Below, one piece after another: positions 12,608 to 24,811 of a stretch of 64,000 nucleotides of DNA. The stretch comes from Augochlora pura (lineage: Eukaryota > Arthropoda > Insecta > Hymenoptera > Halictidae). The notes under the pieces were generated by a model. The model searched no databases and was not told where the DNA came from. It worked only from the letters and a program-made list of their open reading frames with translations. Positions within the stretch are counted from its first letter, which is position 1. Each line of letters begins with the position of its first letter. The DNA lies in NCBI RefSeq assembly GCF_028453695.1, contig NC_135777.1, forward strand, positions 19,891,714-19,955,713. The letters run 5' to 3'. The position numbers and the translations under genes are program-made.

Positions 12608-13765
12608 TGGACAGACGCGCAGTCCGTTTTAGAGAAACTGTTTAGGCCGATTTCCACAAACGGCGCGGACGATTTCGCGACCGTCGTTTACCGTTTCCCG
12701 TCACGATCGACAGATTAGTCGACCGGTTCGTTTTTTGCCGCGGCGCTTTATTGGCTTCGCTTGGGAGTGTCCAGTCCCGCGCGACTCCGCGCCAGAGAAT
12801 ATATCGACTGGCGGAGTCCCTTAGACAGAACTGTCACGTCCCGTATTTTATACGAGCCACCGCGCCGCGCCGGCACGGCATGGAATCGGTCTCCTTTCGT
12901 TACGCTGGCGAACTCGTCGCAAATCCGTAACGATTCCGCCGGGCAACCACCGAGCTCGTGCGCGCAACGGTGGCACACGGGTTACGCAAAACTTGGAACG
13001 CCGAGACTTTCGACGAACCGCCGCAGAAACCCATTGCAATTGTATCGTCGACGAGCTAGCGCGGAGTTGGTTTGCGAAACCGCCCGGTGGCCTCGCGGGA
13101 CGGACGTAAATGAATTGCTCGGCGACGACGCGTCTCCGACGTGTGCGCCGCGTTTCGCGTTTTCGTCTCGTTTCCAAGCGGCGACGTAGCGAACTCTCTT
13201 GCGCGAATTGAGCTATTACGCATCGAACACGCGCGGAACGAGATAATCGGGGACGCTTTGCTGGCGGCGGTGCCGGTGCCAAAAGTCAGACGGACAGAAG
13301 TCGGAGAAACATTTCTGGCAAATTTCACGAGAAAGTGGAAGAGGATTTTTTAATATTTTGTCTTCTTCTCTTTGTGGTACCTTTGACGTCATATGCTAAA
13401 TGTTCTTTTCTACCGATAAAATACTGGATCAAGTGCTTTTTTAACATTCTAACAAAACGAAATTTCTTCAAAATACAGAATTACTTTCTAAACGACTTAT
13501 CTAAATTTTTCTTATAAAACCCTTTGTGGAAAATCTTTCGAACACAGGAAGAACCGAATCTGCAGTTCGTCAGTTTGAAAATAGACATATTTATTGACTG
13601 AAAATAGCATTTTCTAATTTTAGCACTTAAACTATTTTCCACTTATTTTTCCTACGTATTTGATTTTACTGAATCGAACAGAGAAACGACAGCGAATGAA
13701 AATCATTGATAAAATTCATTTGATTTTTCCAACCTCATTCCGCGAAACGTTTCCTCGCCGTTACT
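12608..13765. other. Intron segment, GC-rich then AT-rich
   Basis: GC-rich DNA to about 13330 changes abruptly to AT-rich DNA. Several open frames of 90-144 codons overlap on both strands at 12760-13330. None has a recognisable domain, and I treat them as chance frames. Confidence 0.45.
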
Positions 13766-14075
13766 CTGGAATTTCGAATTCCGGCTCGATTTCTTAAATG
13801 ATACTGGAAGTTCGGAATTCTTGGCTGGCATTGCTTGTCTATCACGAATTGAAATCGCAAGACTCTGCGATAATGGCGCTTTCCTGATCTTGTTACGTGG
13901 AACGTAGACACATTATTGGTCTGGATTTCGAATTCTTGGCCGGGTTCTTGAATATGTTGCAATTCTGGAATTATCCTCAGATATCGCCCGGCTATCGCTC
14001 ATTGAAATCACTGGCGCACCGATCGTGTTATGTTTTCACAATGACTGCGTCACACGTAAGTTTGATGTAATATTA
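13766..14075. repeat. Diverged tandem duplication with a period of about 153-155 bp
   Basis: CTGGA(A)TTTCGAATTC occurs at 13766 and 13921. CTATCRC-x2-ATTGAAATC occurs at 13839 and again at 13992. The offsets are 155 and 153 bp, so the stretch appears to be two diverged copies of one unit. The second copy's ATTGAAATC sits in a longer motif (13999-14014) that recurs elsewhere in the window. The right boundary is approximate. Confidence 0.6.
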
Positions 14076-14078
14076 TAA

Positions 14079-14108
14079 GTAGACTGTGGGTTTTTATGCG
14101 AAATAAAT
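14079..14108 (-). repeat. Dispersed short motif (reverse of CGCARTCTA type)
   Basis: Read on the minus strand, this AT-rich segment matches a motif shared with 16196-16230, 17771-17804, 46069-46102 and 49290-49320: a TTATAA-like core, then about ten bases, then AAATYCGCARTCTA. It lies in an AT-rich block and is probably a remnant of an old interspersed repeat. Confidence 0.45.
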
Positions 14109-14985
14109 CATTTCGAGGACGATCGTAAGAAATGGGAATTGAATAAAAATAAATTGCTTCTTTATTAATTTTCACTATCTGCACTCGAAGTTGTTTTTAG
14201 TCGAGAATAATTATTTTGACTAACCATATTTCCATTTTATATGACTTAGTGTATTTTATGTATAAGAAATTGAGTTTCGAGACTCAAAAACACACTTAAC
14301 ACTATTTTAAATATAAAGGATATTAACAGTGTAAAAATGATTTCGAGACGTGATGTAACAAATTTAAGCGGCGCCTCAAAGGCGTCATTCGAGTGGAAAA
14401 TATTAATACGTTAAAAATAATGTCACTATATTATTAAATTCTTACATCTTCACAGTTTTATATTTACACCACTAATTGTGCTATAGGACAGCAGGACATT
14501 CGCAATATAAAATACATAATTCACATTTACTATTATCGACATGTTCCTGTTTAACAAACATTATCGAGTCTTCATCTCATCCGTTACTAATTAATTAACA
14601 AATGGAAGTGCGTTAAGCTTGTGCGAAAAATAATAAGCAGTGTACAAGAAACGCAGCAAAGCGATTCATTAGAAAAGCGATCGACAATAATTTTCTGAAC
14701 AGGCGCCGATAAAAATCGCTGCGCCGTCGGGCCGTTTTTCCGAAAGGAAACGGCAAGTTCGACGCACGGCCGCGTCGGTTCGTTCCGCGACATCCGGCAC
14801 GGTGGATCGCCGGCTCCGTTTATCGCGAGGATCTATTTGCAGCGGCGGTATTTAAATGGCCGGCAATTAGGCGACGTAATCGCAGCAGTTAAGGAGCGAG
14901 TCGCGCCGACGAAGTTGCCAACCGAATCGCCTGCGGATTGCGGCCGAGCGTAGAAAAGGAAGCCGCGGAAAAGAGCAGCCTCTCC
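14109..14985. other. Intron segment, AT-rich then GC-rich
   Basis: AT-rich to about 14690, then a sharp change to GC-rich DNA. No exon, RNA gene or complete transposon was recognised. Confidence 0.45.
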
Positions 14986-15103
14986 GGGGAGGAAGGAGGA
15001 GGAGGAGGAGGAGGAGGAGGAGGCGCGCGGGGGGGGGGGGGGGAGGGAGGGGGGGGGTGCAAGAGTAGGAAAAGGAGGCGGAGGAGGAGGAGGAGGCGGA
15101 AGA
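14986..15103 (+). repeat. G-rich purine tract: (GGA)n and poly-G
   Basis: A (GGA)n tract of about 35 bases is followed by a run of 15 G (15029-15043), GGG, and a run of 9 G (15049-15057). A second GGA/GGC-rich stretch continues to about 15103. Multiple G runs on one strand make G-quadruplex formation plausible. The tract is also a likely spot for sequencing or assembly length errors. Confidence 0.9.
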
Positions 15104-16195
15104 GCGCGCCGCTTGGAATCGCTCTCGGATTCTCCGCGTGTGTTAACACGCGCCACCTTATTGCCTGCCTAACGTCGGCTTTATGAGAGAGCTAATTGTG
15201 CCGGCCGGCCAGCCGCGGAGATATCGCGCGGAGATTGCCTCTATAATCGAGTTTACGGCGATGTTCCGATGCGAGTGCGCGCGACCGCGGCCACGACTAA
15301 AAGGCCCGAGAGCGGCACTCGCGGCGAGCGCCGCCGCGGACCCGGGGGTTCAGCTCAGGCGCGCGCGCGCGGAGGAGAGTTTCCGTGTCACCTGCGTTCG
15401 ACTTCGCGGCGCGGCCGCGGCAAGTTCGAGAGGTCGGCTGCGCGCCGGTGCGCCAGAGGCCGTGCATCTTCCGCCGGCATTTCGGTGCCGACACCGGCTG
15501 AGATATTTCCTGACGATTGCCCGTGCGCCTCGAACTGGGAACTAGGCGAGCTCGAAATGTTCGGCGGTTTTCAGTCGTGCCTTCCCGTTCCCGCCGCCTG
15601 TTCCCGACGATGGCAAATAAATCGCCGATCGGCCTTCGTGCCTAAGAACCTATACACGGCGTTCTAAATTTTAGGGAACTGCTCGCGCTCCTCCGTACCG
15701 TTTCGTTCGAGATCGTACCGTGTTCGCGGCGATGGCTGTTCGCCTGCGATTTTTGTGGCCGTGTTTCCTGCATTTAGCGAGATTTATTGCTCGCGGTCGG
15801 ATGCAACCGATACGGAAACCTTGTTAGACTTTAGTGCAGAACTTCGTTTCGGTTTGATCGAGGTTCTAATTGTAGGCTTGCCGATGTTATTTGGATGGTT
15901 GGTGGTGAGCACCTTAATTGGAGATTTTATACAAATGATATCGATCGCTTAATAACATGTTCGATACCTTTTTGCTTGAGAACATGTTTTAGTGCGCTCA
16001 TTAGTTATAGATTTATCGGTGTTTATTTATTCTGTCTTATTTCATTTATTCTGTCAGTTTCATTTTGTTCTGTCTAAATAGATACCTACTGTCTAGAACT
16101 AATCGAGTACTTTTTTCTGTTATCTTAAAGATATCGCGACAATATCATTAAATTCGAGTTACGTCTTCACAATTTCATATGTTATTTCCGCATAT
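15104..16195. other. Intron segment without recognised genes
   Basis: GC-rich to about 15780 with short CG-alternating stretches (15360-15372), then AT-rich. Open frames of about 120-130 codons at 15183-15667 overlap in two frames, are Arg/Ala-rich and show no domain. Confidence 0.45.
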
Positions 16196-16230
16196 TTATC
16201 ATAAATGCAGAAAATCCGCAATCTAATTAT
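16196..16230 (+). repeat. Dispersed short motif (CGCARTCTA type)
   Basis: Contains ATAAATGCAGAAAATCCGCA followed by ATCTAATTATC, closely matching the segments at 17771 and 49290. Probable remnant of an interspersed repeat. Confidence 0.5.
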
Positions 16231-16738
16231 CATTTATCGAACATTTATCAAACACATGATCGAAACGCTAAAGATTAAAATACTTCGTTAAATGTCTACT
16301 TACAAATTTCCGTGTTCAACGATCTAAAAAGAAATGAGTAATTTTGTTTGGAAAAATCGTTCACAACGGTTAGATTATGCTGTGGGAATAAAAACTGCCA
16401 GACAAATTCCACGCTTCCCATGGAACGTGTGGCATCGAAAGACAGAATTGCCTAGCCGGTGTCTAGCCAGGAGAAGCGTAAAACGTGACAGAGGGGAGGA
16501 AACCGCGGACCACAATGGTCCCCCGGTATAAAGCGGCGATTTACGAGCGGGCAGGGTGCCCGACGGTGACGTAGCGCGGAAACCCGCGACGCGGCCAGCA
16601 CCTTGCTCGTATGTGGGCCAAATCGCGGCCAAGCGACGTCCGCTTTACGCTCCTTTTACGAGCCAATAAATCGCGATCTATCGATCCCGACGCCGCGGCA
16701 CCGAACCAGACTCGCGCCGAGAATCGCCCGCGCACCCT

Positions 16739-16769
16739 CTCCTCCTCCTCCTCCTCCTCCTCCTCCTCT
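16739..16769. repeat. (CTC)n microsatellite
   Basis: About ten tandem copies of CTC in a GC-rich block. Confidence 0.92.
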
Positions 16770-17770
16770 GCCGCGGATCTGCGCCGCGCCGCTGGAAACC
16801 GTAACATCCGTGACATAATTTAACGCGGGACCGTAATTTACGGCCGTTCCTCGAATTAGGATCGGTCGCCCCCTCGCGAACGCCGGCCTGGAATCCCCCG
16901 TAACGGAACCTCTCCGATCAGTGTCGAACGCATTAGATCGTCCAATAAAGTTCTTGCGATTTTTGCCGGGCGATCGAGTCGCCGCTAATTAGAATCGGTC
17001 GTAGACGAGATTAATATCCGTTCGATGCTGTTTAAATCGACTCGAGTTGGTTAAAGATCATGATCGAACGTGGCATAGACGTCGCATCGGAACGACAAAA
17101 TTAAACGCCTTGAGAAAACGGTGATACCGCATTCCGTTCGTATAATTAAAAGTACGCTTCGTTTCACATTCTCGAACCGGCATCAAGTTCTTTTTTTTCA
17201 TCGCGTGACTCGGAGCACCTCCGCGCCATAAAGTTTGATAAGAAACAGCGCGGTGGTATCGTTAATAGAACAACATCGAGGTTTATTAATAAACCGTGGG
17301 TCTAGCAACCCACAGGAATGTAATAAAACGTTCACCTTAACAGACACTAATGGCGCTTGAGCTTCATTTTTATTCGAGTAAATCTTTCGGAGCGGCGTAT
17401 TAGCTTTTTCCTCGATTCGATCTTTATCAAATTACCTGGAAGGAGGGCCAATTATCTACACGCTCGACGTCGACGTGTATTGCGACATCTTCATTTGGAT
17501 ATATTCAAATACAAGTTCACCGGTCTCGAAGTGTTTCCTTTTAAGTGGGCAGTGGATCTTTACGCGAGATTAAATCTGTCTCTGCGTTTATTTCTTCTGT
17601 TAACAATATTCTAGACGACAAAGGATCCAATTTGAAAAAAATGCAACATATTAAATAGATAATAAACGCAAGGATAAAATACGAAACCTGATCGTTTAAA
17701 AATTGATTAAAAACACTGAAATTCTGAAATCTTAAATTCTTTTAATCTTCTCGCGACTACTGTTCAGTTT
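16770..17770. other. Intron segment without recognised genes
   Basis: GC-rich to about 17000, then progressively AT-rich. A perfect 14-bp palindrome, GTTTATTAATAAAC, lies at 17281-17294, followed by a small GTGGGT/ACCCAC hairpin near 17297-17314. Neither is linked to a known function. Confidence 0.45.
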
Positions 17771-17804
17771 TATTATAAACACGCGAAATCCGCAGTCTAG
17801 TTAT
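17771..17804 (+). repeat. Dispersed short motif (CGCARTCTA type)
   Basis: TATTATAAACACGCGAAATC followed by CGCAGTCTAGTTA. It belongs to the same set as 16196 and 46069. Confidence 0.5.
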
Positions 17805-18010
17805 GAATAACGAGGAAACGCGATCATAAGAAAGTTACGAACACGTCGCGGTTCGATTAGAGAATCGTGGCGACACGTGGTGACGATAAATAACCGAGGA
17901 GAAAATGAAGCCGCCCGAGCTCGTTGGTCAACCGGACAAAAGCTGGAGCGAAAGGATGGTCAAGATGGCCCAGTTCACGCCCGGAGCGATCATGTCCCTC
18001 TTGCCACAGC

Positions 18011-18033
18011 GTCGGCGGCGGCGGCGGCGGCGC
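18011..18033. repeat. (GGC)n microsatellite
   Basis: About seven copies of GGC within GC-rich DNA. Confidence 0.88.
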
Positions 18034-20433
18034 CCTTGAGGATGAGCGTTTAGCATTCAGGAGACGATAGTTCCCCGTCGTCGCCCCTGCGTAACTGAAG
18101 CGACGCACGACGGCGTCGCGACGTCCGCGCTCACGTCCGCGACCGATCTTTTCAGAACGATCGGGGCTTGCGCAAACCCAGGGACAAGAGGATTGACGCA
18201 ACCCGGCGAATTCTCGCGAAACCGACCGCCGCGCTCGGACCGCGTCCAATTCTCGGGGAAAGAGGCGACTACGGCCGGCTGAGAAACGTGGAATTACGTG
18301 CCTGTTCCCGCGGAGATGCGTCGAAAATCGGCGCACAACCGGCTCCGGCTTCGGATTCACAGGCGCCGCGTAATGAGCTGCGCGTGAAATCAGCCCAGCA
18401 TTTCGGTTGCTGGAATATCTCCGGCGAACGATTGCGTGGCACGTGCTCTCATTTGCATGTCCTGTCGACATTCTGCTGAACGCGAGATGCTCTCCGATCG
18501 TTCTTCGGCTTGTTTTTGTAACGTCGGCTACGCCGTACTCTCCTCGATTTTATGCAACGAGCTCTGAATACTTTTCAATATAACCGCGACGTATTTTAAA
18601 GAATTCATTTTCAAGGCACGTCTTTACTGTACCAGAGTTCGCCGGAGCGAAGAGTCGAAAGCAACTCCGGTCGTGGACGCAGAAGGGCCTGAGTGACAAA
18701 TGTGAGTATCGAGAGCATTACGAAGATAAAAAGTTTCTTACGCAGTGGCTCGAATTAATATTCGACTGTGTGATAAAATAATGTATGCTGTTTTGCAACT
18801 CTTCAGGATAATTAGGACTTCGATTTTTATTCTGCTTCATTCGTAATATATTTTCAATTTGGTTCATCCAAAACAGAGTCGTTTCACTGTAATTACGTTT
18901 TCAAGTATCCTCTTGACAATGTTTCCTTCGATCAGGGTTTGTAGACCTTCGTAGAGTTTCTCCACTATCTTAGTCTGTATTAGACGAATCCATTTCGCCG
19001 ATTTTTCTCACAAATGTTCATTCAAAATGCACCACAAAATACCAAGAGGTGCTTACTTGTTCAAACAGATCGTTTGTTACCAAAGATTCGTGTTTTTCAA
19101 TCGCAATGGTGCGAAACGTGACGTCTAAAGTTATTCTTCATGCAGCAATAAAATTAGCAAGTTAAAATGGAACAAAAAATCGATTTACACATTTTTCGTA
19201 AAAATGGCTCGAGTGCCCTCAGACTATTCTTCGATCCAAGTATTCGATCTATTCGATAAAACCAACAACGTGCTCCGCACGTAATACACGAGTACGCTAC
19301 GCTTCCTACCGAGACGCCGCGATCTCCTTTCCATGTTTACCAGTCGTTAACAAAGCGTATTAAAAACAGGTCATTCGGCAGGACGCGTGCCTGTTCAATT
19401 GTTCATCGAGCTATTCACCTTGTGTCGCTTTCATTTTTCATTGTAGCGAAGTTTTCAGTCGTTCGAAGTATCATGGTCACACGCATGACCACGCGTTGAA
19501 GTCACCGGGCTCTGCCGACTGTTAAGCAACCGCGGCAGCGTTATGCGTGGCTACGATCTACTTACGGCCTGAACTTTCATGAACCTAACAGTCCATTGTC
19601 TGTCGGGAGAGAATCGAACCCGTAGGAAATGCAGCCGAGAGACACCGCGCGCGGACTTCATATTTTACATTTGCATTTCGCCTGGGCGCACTGCACGCTT
19701 CGTGACTACCGAGTGACTGATAGGACTGACAGGTCAGAGATAAAAGACTCCTTCTCCGGTCTACTGTTTATGATTGCTTTATCATTTTTCAATTGCCGCC
19801 GATCGTTATCCGCGGCCACGGAGAGAACTTTATATATCTGATCGAAACCCTTTTTTATTCGACCAGCGACGTTTTGTTCTTAATGATTTCTTGGCGCAAG
19901 AAGAAAATTGATATTTGCGCCTACGTTCGCTCGAACGCGCGTAAACGTTGATAACAGATTCACAGACGGATAGCATTCGTATTTAGAGATACGTACAAGA
20001 TGTAACACGGTCCTATAAGACGCTAAAATTTCAAGCAAATTATTTCTCACACGAAAAGTCACGCCGAGGTTGATTTACGATCGTGCTTTTGCATTCCATT
20101 TCCGATCGAGATGCGAAAGAGTGAAAGACCAAAGCTGGTCGCGAATGGACGAATGAATAACTCGTTTCAATTTTCACCGAGCCGATTACGATCGTTCGTT
20201 CTCGGGAAGTCGATCGAAATCTGCGCGAACGATTCGAAAACAATTCCAAGAGACGAACCGAGCGCGCGCGCTCGAAACGATTTTGGGCTTCGAAAATTCG
20301 TGTCGAGCTTTCACCGGAAGAGGCGCGTGTCCGCCGTTCGCCAGCCTCGTAAATAAGCCCGCGTCTCTCGGGGTGTCAACGTTGGCGGCGGGCCCCGTTG
20401 TCTGCTAAATCTGTCTGTCTGTCCGCGAGACAA
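18034..20433. other. Intron segment without recognised genes
   Basis: GC-rich at 18034-18520, AT-rich at about 18540-19300, then mixed. The GCGTTGAAGTCACCGG motif at 19493-19508 belongs to a dispersed set reported in the findings. A T-arm-like GGTTCGATTC on the minus strand near 19610 lacks the rest of a tRNA. Confidence 0.45.
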
Positions 20434-20452
20434 TCGTCGTCGTCGTCGTCGT
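20434..20452. repeat. (CGT)n microsatellite
   Basis: About six copies of CGT. A short CTGT repeat precedes it at 20410-20422. Confidence 0.85.
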
Positions 20453-21244
20453 TCCTGGTTCGCAAACGAGGCGGCCGGGGCACAGTTAGTCACGCGAGCC
20501 GGCCCCCGGGATGAAATATCGAACGCGAGGCAGCCGTGGAAAGCGTTCGTCGAACAGATTATCACGCGGGAATCGGATTCACGTGACCCGTCGCGCCGTT
20601 GCTGCCTCCGCGGATCCCATGGACGGAGACGCGAGAGCGAGCGCCCGTAGCAGCATCATGGGACCGGTGGCGTGCATCGCGGATGATCTTTCGGATTGAG
20701 TAAGGTCGCTAAGTAAACGCTACGGCGGCCGCCTCGTGCCCGGCCTCTCGCGTAACGGGGAAACGCCGTATTGTTTTCTCGGTACCGTACAGTATCGCGA
20801 CACGTTATCGCCCGGTCCGCGGCATCTCTCGATTCTCGAAAATTAGCTCGCTCCGCCAGGTGCCTCTTCGTGTTCATCTCGCTTAGGCGAAGAGTGAAAG
20901 CTGCGGATTTATTATTCGTACCGCCGGCGTCGGTGGTCGTTCGCGAGGATGCTTTTAACAATATTCCCCGTTTGTTTTGCGGCCGCGTGGGGCGGGCAGC
21001 GCTCGCCGCCTCGTTATTCTTCTGGTGTCCGTTCCGAGTCAAGAAATTTGATCCGCGGCAGATTCTTTTCCCGCGGGGACATAATAGGGAACGTAGGCAG
21101 CGACCGATCGCAGATTACGCCTCGATTAAGCAACGGTTCGGTAGCGGTTCGATAAACAATCGGTGGCAGTCGCCGAACAATTTATCGACTGCTTGCGAAA
21201 CCCGGCTCTGCGTCGATCGTTCGACATTTTCCCCCGCGTTGCAT
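20453..21244. other. Intron segment, GC-rich
   Basis: CpG-dense DNA with overlapping open frames on both strands. None shows a recognisable domain. Confidence 0.45.
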
Positions 21245-21297
21245 CCCTTTCTCTCTCTCTCCCTATTCCTGTCTCTATCTCTTTTTCCCTCTCTTTC

Positions 21298-21331
<34 letters not shown>
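21245..21331. repeat. (CT)n-rich tract
   Basis: An imperfect CT tract of about 87 bases, with a pure (CT)n core of about 30 bases at 21302-21331. Read on the minus strand it is a long GA tract. Confidence 0.92.
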
Positions 21332-21334
<3 letters not shown>

Positions 21335-21520
21335 CCCTTTCTCTGCGTTTGAATATGATCGAGCAATTAAATCCATCTCGCGGTAGCTAAATGGTATGCG
21401 CGGCCTTTGCGCAGCGACATCCACGCGGCAAGACATTTTCCCGGCACACGCAACGAATAAATCACCGGTCCTAAGCGATCGATCACGGCGAGCCGCTCTT
21501 TCTCCGCTCGAGCCTCGGCC

Positions 21521-21542
21521 GGGCGCGCGCGCGCGCGCGCGT
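21521..21542. repeat. (CG)n alternating tract
   Basis: About 20 bases of uninterrupted GC alternation, which can form Z-DNA. A GAGC-type repeat (21564-21576) and a second CG stretch follow. Confidence 0.9.
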
Positions 21543-21579
21543 CTCGGCGGTGTCCGTTTCGGGGCGAGCGAGCGAGCGC

Positions 21580-24427
21580 GCGCGCACTTTTCCGACGCGA
21601 GTCCGAACGGTTTCCTCGTCCCGGCTTTGGTAATACCGCGCGAGAGAGGCCACGAAACGCCGGGGCGCAGGTGAAACTCCCGAGCATCGTGATCATCGGC
21701 CAACGATGCCCGATTGTATCCAATTGAATCGGTCTCACCGCGCAGATAGATTCGACCGGCCGATTACGCGGCCACCGGGAAAAGGACGAGCAGAGTGAAA
21801 CCCGCGCGCGCGTACACGCCGCCGCGATCGCTCGTGTCCGACCATAACTTTTCCATCCGTGGCCCCGTGCGTCCGACCGGCAGCATTTTCTTGCGGCCCG
21901 ATAACCGACCCGATGAAATAATTCTTCGGTATCCGCCGATCGATCCGCCGGTTTCTTCTCCCGTCCCGAGCTTTTCTCACGCGCCGTCGCGGTACCCTTT
22001 TCACCGCGAAACACCTGTGTGACGGAGATACTTTGGACAGTATTTCTGGGAAAAGTCAAACGACGACCTCTGGTCAAGAGATGAAAGATCTCTAAGAGAA
22101 ATCCGATAAAACTGGACGAACGATTTTAATTACTTTCTTGCAAAAGCCTTCGATAGCTGATTTTTATCAGCTCGTAATTAGTTCTAGGATTATTTAACGC
22201 GCGGATTTCAGTAATTAAAAGGGAAATTCGATTGATTGGATTTCATTGGAAAATGCGGAAGCAATTACATCGCGCATGAAATACTAGATTATCAAATGGA
22301 TCGCGGATCTTAACGCGTGGTATGATCGGTGTCAAGCTTCAATGAGCAAAACTTTCATTTTCGATAAAAGAATTGTATCTGTCTACAGCCGTATGGATAT
22401 AAATTATCGTGATTCAACGACGGAGCCTGTCTTAAACGTAACCGATACGTGTTAAGTGATCTTAATTCATTTATACTACTCATCATTTTTACAACACTGG
22501 CTTGACCTTATTAGGCTGTTCGAAATGTAATTTTCTCGAGAAAATGATTTAATATTTACCGATGTATATTTAATGATATATCGTTCCATTTTTGATGTTC
22601 TTTCGATAGCTTCGAAAGCTTGCCCTGCTTTTTCTTGTCAAAACAGTGAATCAAGCGCTTCTCTTACACCGTATACACAAATACTTGAAAAACGAATCGG
22701 TAGAAATAGTCGAGCGAAGTTCACCGCGTCCGATGTTGCAGCGGTCAGCGCGTATGCAACGCGTCCATCGTCCGGCCTCTCGCGTCTTCCTGGAGCGTGA
22801 ATCCTGCGCGTCGCATCAATCCCGGCATGCTAGGCTATCCGTGGAAGGATCCGGGGAACACGTAGTTCGTCGTACGGTGTCCCTTCGAGATAGACTGAGC
22901 GGCTCCTCCGCGGCGCGGATCGCGACCGACTAATGTAAGCAAATAGCTCGCGCGCAGACAAATTCCCCGCGACCATATCGGGCCGCCGGAAAAATCGCTG
23001 ACGTACGATCTTGTCCGCGACCATAAAGCGCCAGTCAGACGCAAAGCGGAGGTCTCGAGCTTGCGGCACGGCGACTGAAACACGGGCTCGTCTCGCCGCG
23101 GGAAGATCGATGACTTCCTGATCGGCGACGCTGAAACGGCGGCGCGACGCTGCGAGCCAGCGCGAACTCGTCCCTCAAAAATATTTGGATAGGCCATTAG
23201 TAGACCGGTGCCAGCCACCAAAATCAAGACGGGCACGTCTTTCGCCTTTGTACGGTTTTCTTGAAAAGGATCCAGAGATTTTCTTAACGTTTAAGCATCG
23301 ATTAGATGGAAGTAGAAAATGAGAATCCAGTGGCGAGGATTTGGAAAGGTTTTGAGGCTGTGAGAAATCCCTGCGATGTATGAACAAAGCGAAATAAAGA
23401 GCCTCGCGAAAATTCTTGGAAGGGGAAACAATGATTAAAGAGAGAATAATTCTATATACTTATCTAGGGACTTACATTAAAGTAAGAAATTGTAATGAAT
23501 TGTTGGTAAAATATTAATGGTAAAATTATCAATAAATAATTAGTGATAAAATAAAGTTTGATCGCGCAGCTAAGAAGCAACTAATTCTTCAATTGTGCAA
23601 TATCTGCCTGTCAGAAACTAAATAAGAAAATTTGATAAAGTCAGAAGGTTTGGTGCATAAATATCTGCAGCGTACTTTTATTACTGGAGCAATATTCTAA
23701 CAAAGAGCATTGACATTTCGCGTAATTCGCACCTTCCAAAATTGAACTCCGCCGCAGTTAATTACCGAACGGCGAAGAGTATCGGTTTCCGTGGCGGACG
23801 AAAACGAAAATCGATTTCACCGATCGTCAAACAGCATTTCCCCGCACGTAGCGCCGGAGAAACGAACTTACAAAATCGCGATGGGGAATCAGCATACAAT
23901 GACCGTCGTTCATTGTTCCCGCAGTTAGGAGCTGTCCCCGTCGCGATCTGCAATTCAATCGTCGGCGTACGGAGAACATGGAAGCATCGCGCGTCATAAA
24001 AGTGCGTTAAACCGCGCGAACTCGAATGACACGGCACTAAAACGCGCGGGGACCACCGTTGGAACGCCGCGGATCCAGGCTATCCCCCGGATAATTAAAC
24101 GCGACGGTTCCCAAGAGCCGAGGCAGAAGCGAGAGAGCCTAGGCGATCTGCAACGGCGGCACGTAGCACGGTTAAAAATCGAAACGAAAACGAGAGTGGC
24201 TCGGGTTCTCTTGTTCGGCATGCAGGCCTCGCATCAGCCAAGGTCTCCTCAGCTGACGTCACCGTGTCGGTTTTCAGCGATCCCGTTTCAGCAGAGCGTT
24301 CCTTTGGATCGCGGCCAAATGGTCCCCCGTTCGCCGAGCGTCGCTCGAACGGCCAGCAGCAGAAATCATCTTTCCGCCGCGCGACCCGTACTTTCCATTT
24401 CGAAAGGGGGTAGTGACCCGGGGAGAG
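21580..24427. other. Intron segment without recognised genes
   Basis: GC-rich to about 22020, AT-rich at 22080-22660, GC-rich at 22730-23260, AT-rich at about 23390-23720, then mixed to GC-rich. Frames of 130-240 codons on the minus strand at 21275-22077 overlap CT repeats and other frames and show no domain. Confidence 0.45.
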
Positions 24428-24448
24428 GCGCGCGCGCGCGCGCGCGCG
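24428..24448. repeat. (CG)n alternating tract
   Basis: About 21 bases of uninterrupted CG alternation. Another, with one interruption, lies at 24789-24811. Confidence 0.9.
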
Positions 24449-24510
24449 ACTCGGTCTCGCCGCGCCGCGATTCCTATTCCCGGTGGAAAAGGTACGCGGA
24501 AAAAGGAACT

Positions 24511-24541
24511 GCCGGCGGCGGCGGCGGCGGCGCGGCGGCGG
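24511..24541. repeat. (GGC)n microsatellite
   Basis: About 31 bases of GGC repeat with one short interruption. Confidence 0.88.
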
Positions 24542-24788
24542 AATATCGGCTGAATATCGATCATACCTGGCGGTTAGTCATGCGCGGCGTCCGATCGAGA
24601 AAAGCGGAATAAAATCGCGAGACTGGAACGTGCTGGTCTCGCGCGGTGGCCGCCAGCGACAGCTAGAAATAGCTCGGAGATCTAGATAAGTCATTACGTG
24701 GAACGGCTCGTTAACGATTCGCGCTCGTCCGTCCTCCCGTCTCGCGCTCCCGTCTCGGACGCGGCGCGGGGAAAACGATTTCCCGGCT

Positions 24789-24811
24789 GCGCGCGCGCGC
24801 GCTCGCGCGCG
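24789..24811. repeat. (CG)n alternating tract, interrupted
   Basis: About 23 bases of CG alternation with one T substitution. Confidence 0.85.

Noticed and set aside
19605..19690. T-arm-like GGTTCGATTC on the minus strand, suggestive of a tRNA.
   Set aside because: The T stem does not pair, and no A box or acceptor stem lies at the right distance.
8850..21930. TTCTTCGG-containing sites as the start of the second DNA-binding-domain exon.
   Set aside because: At each site inspected the following codons do not continue as FFGR-x-YNN, and no acceptor with the right phase precedes them.
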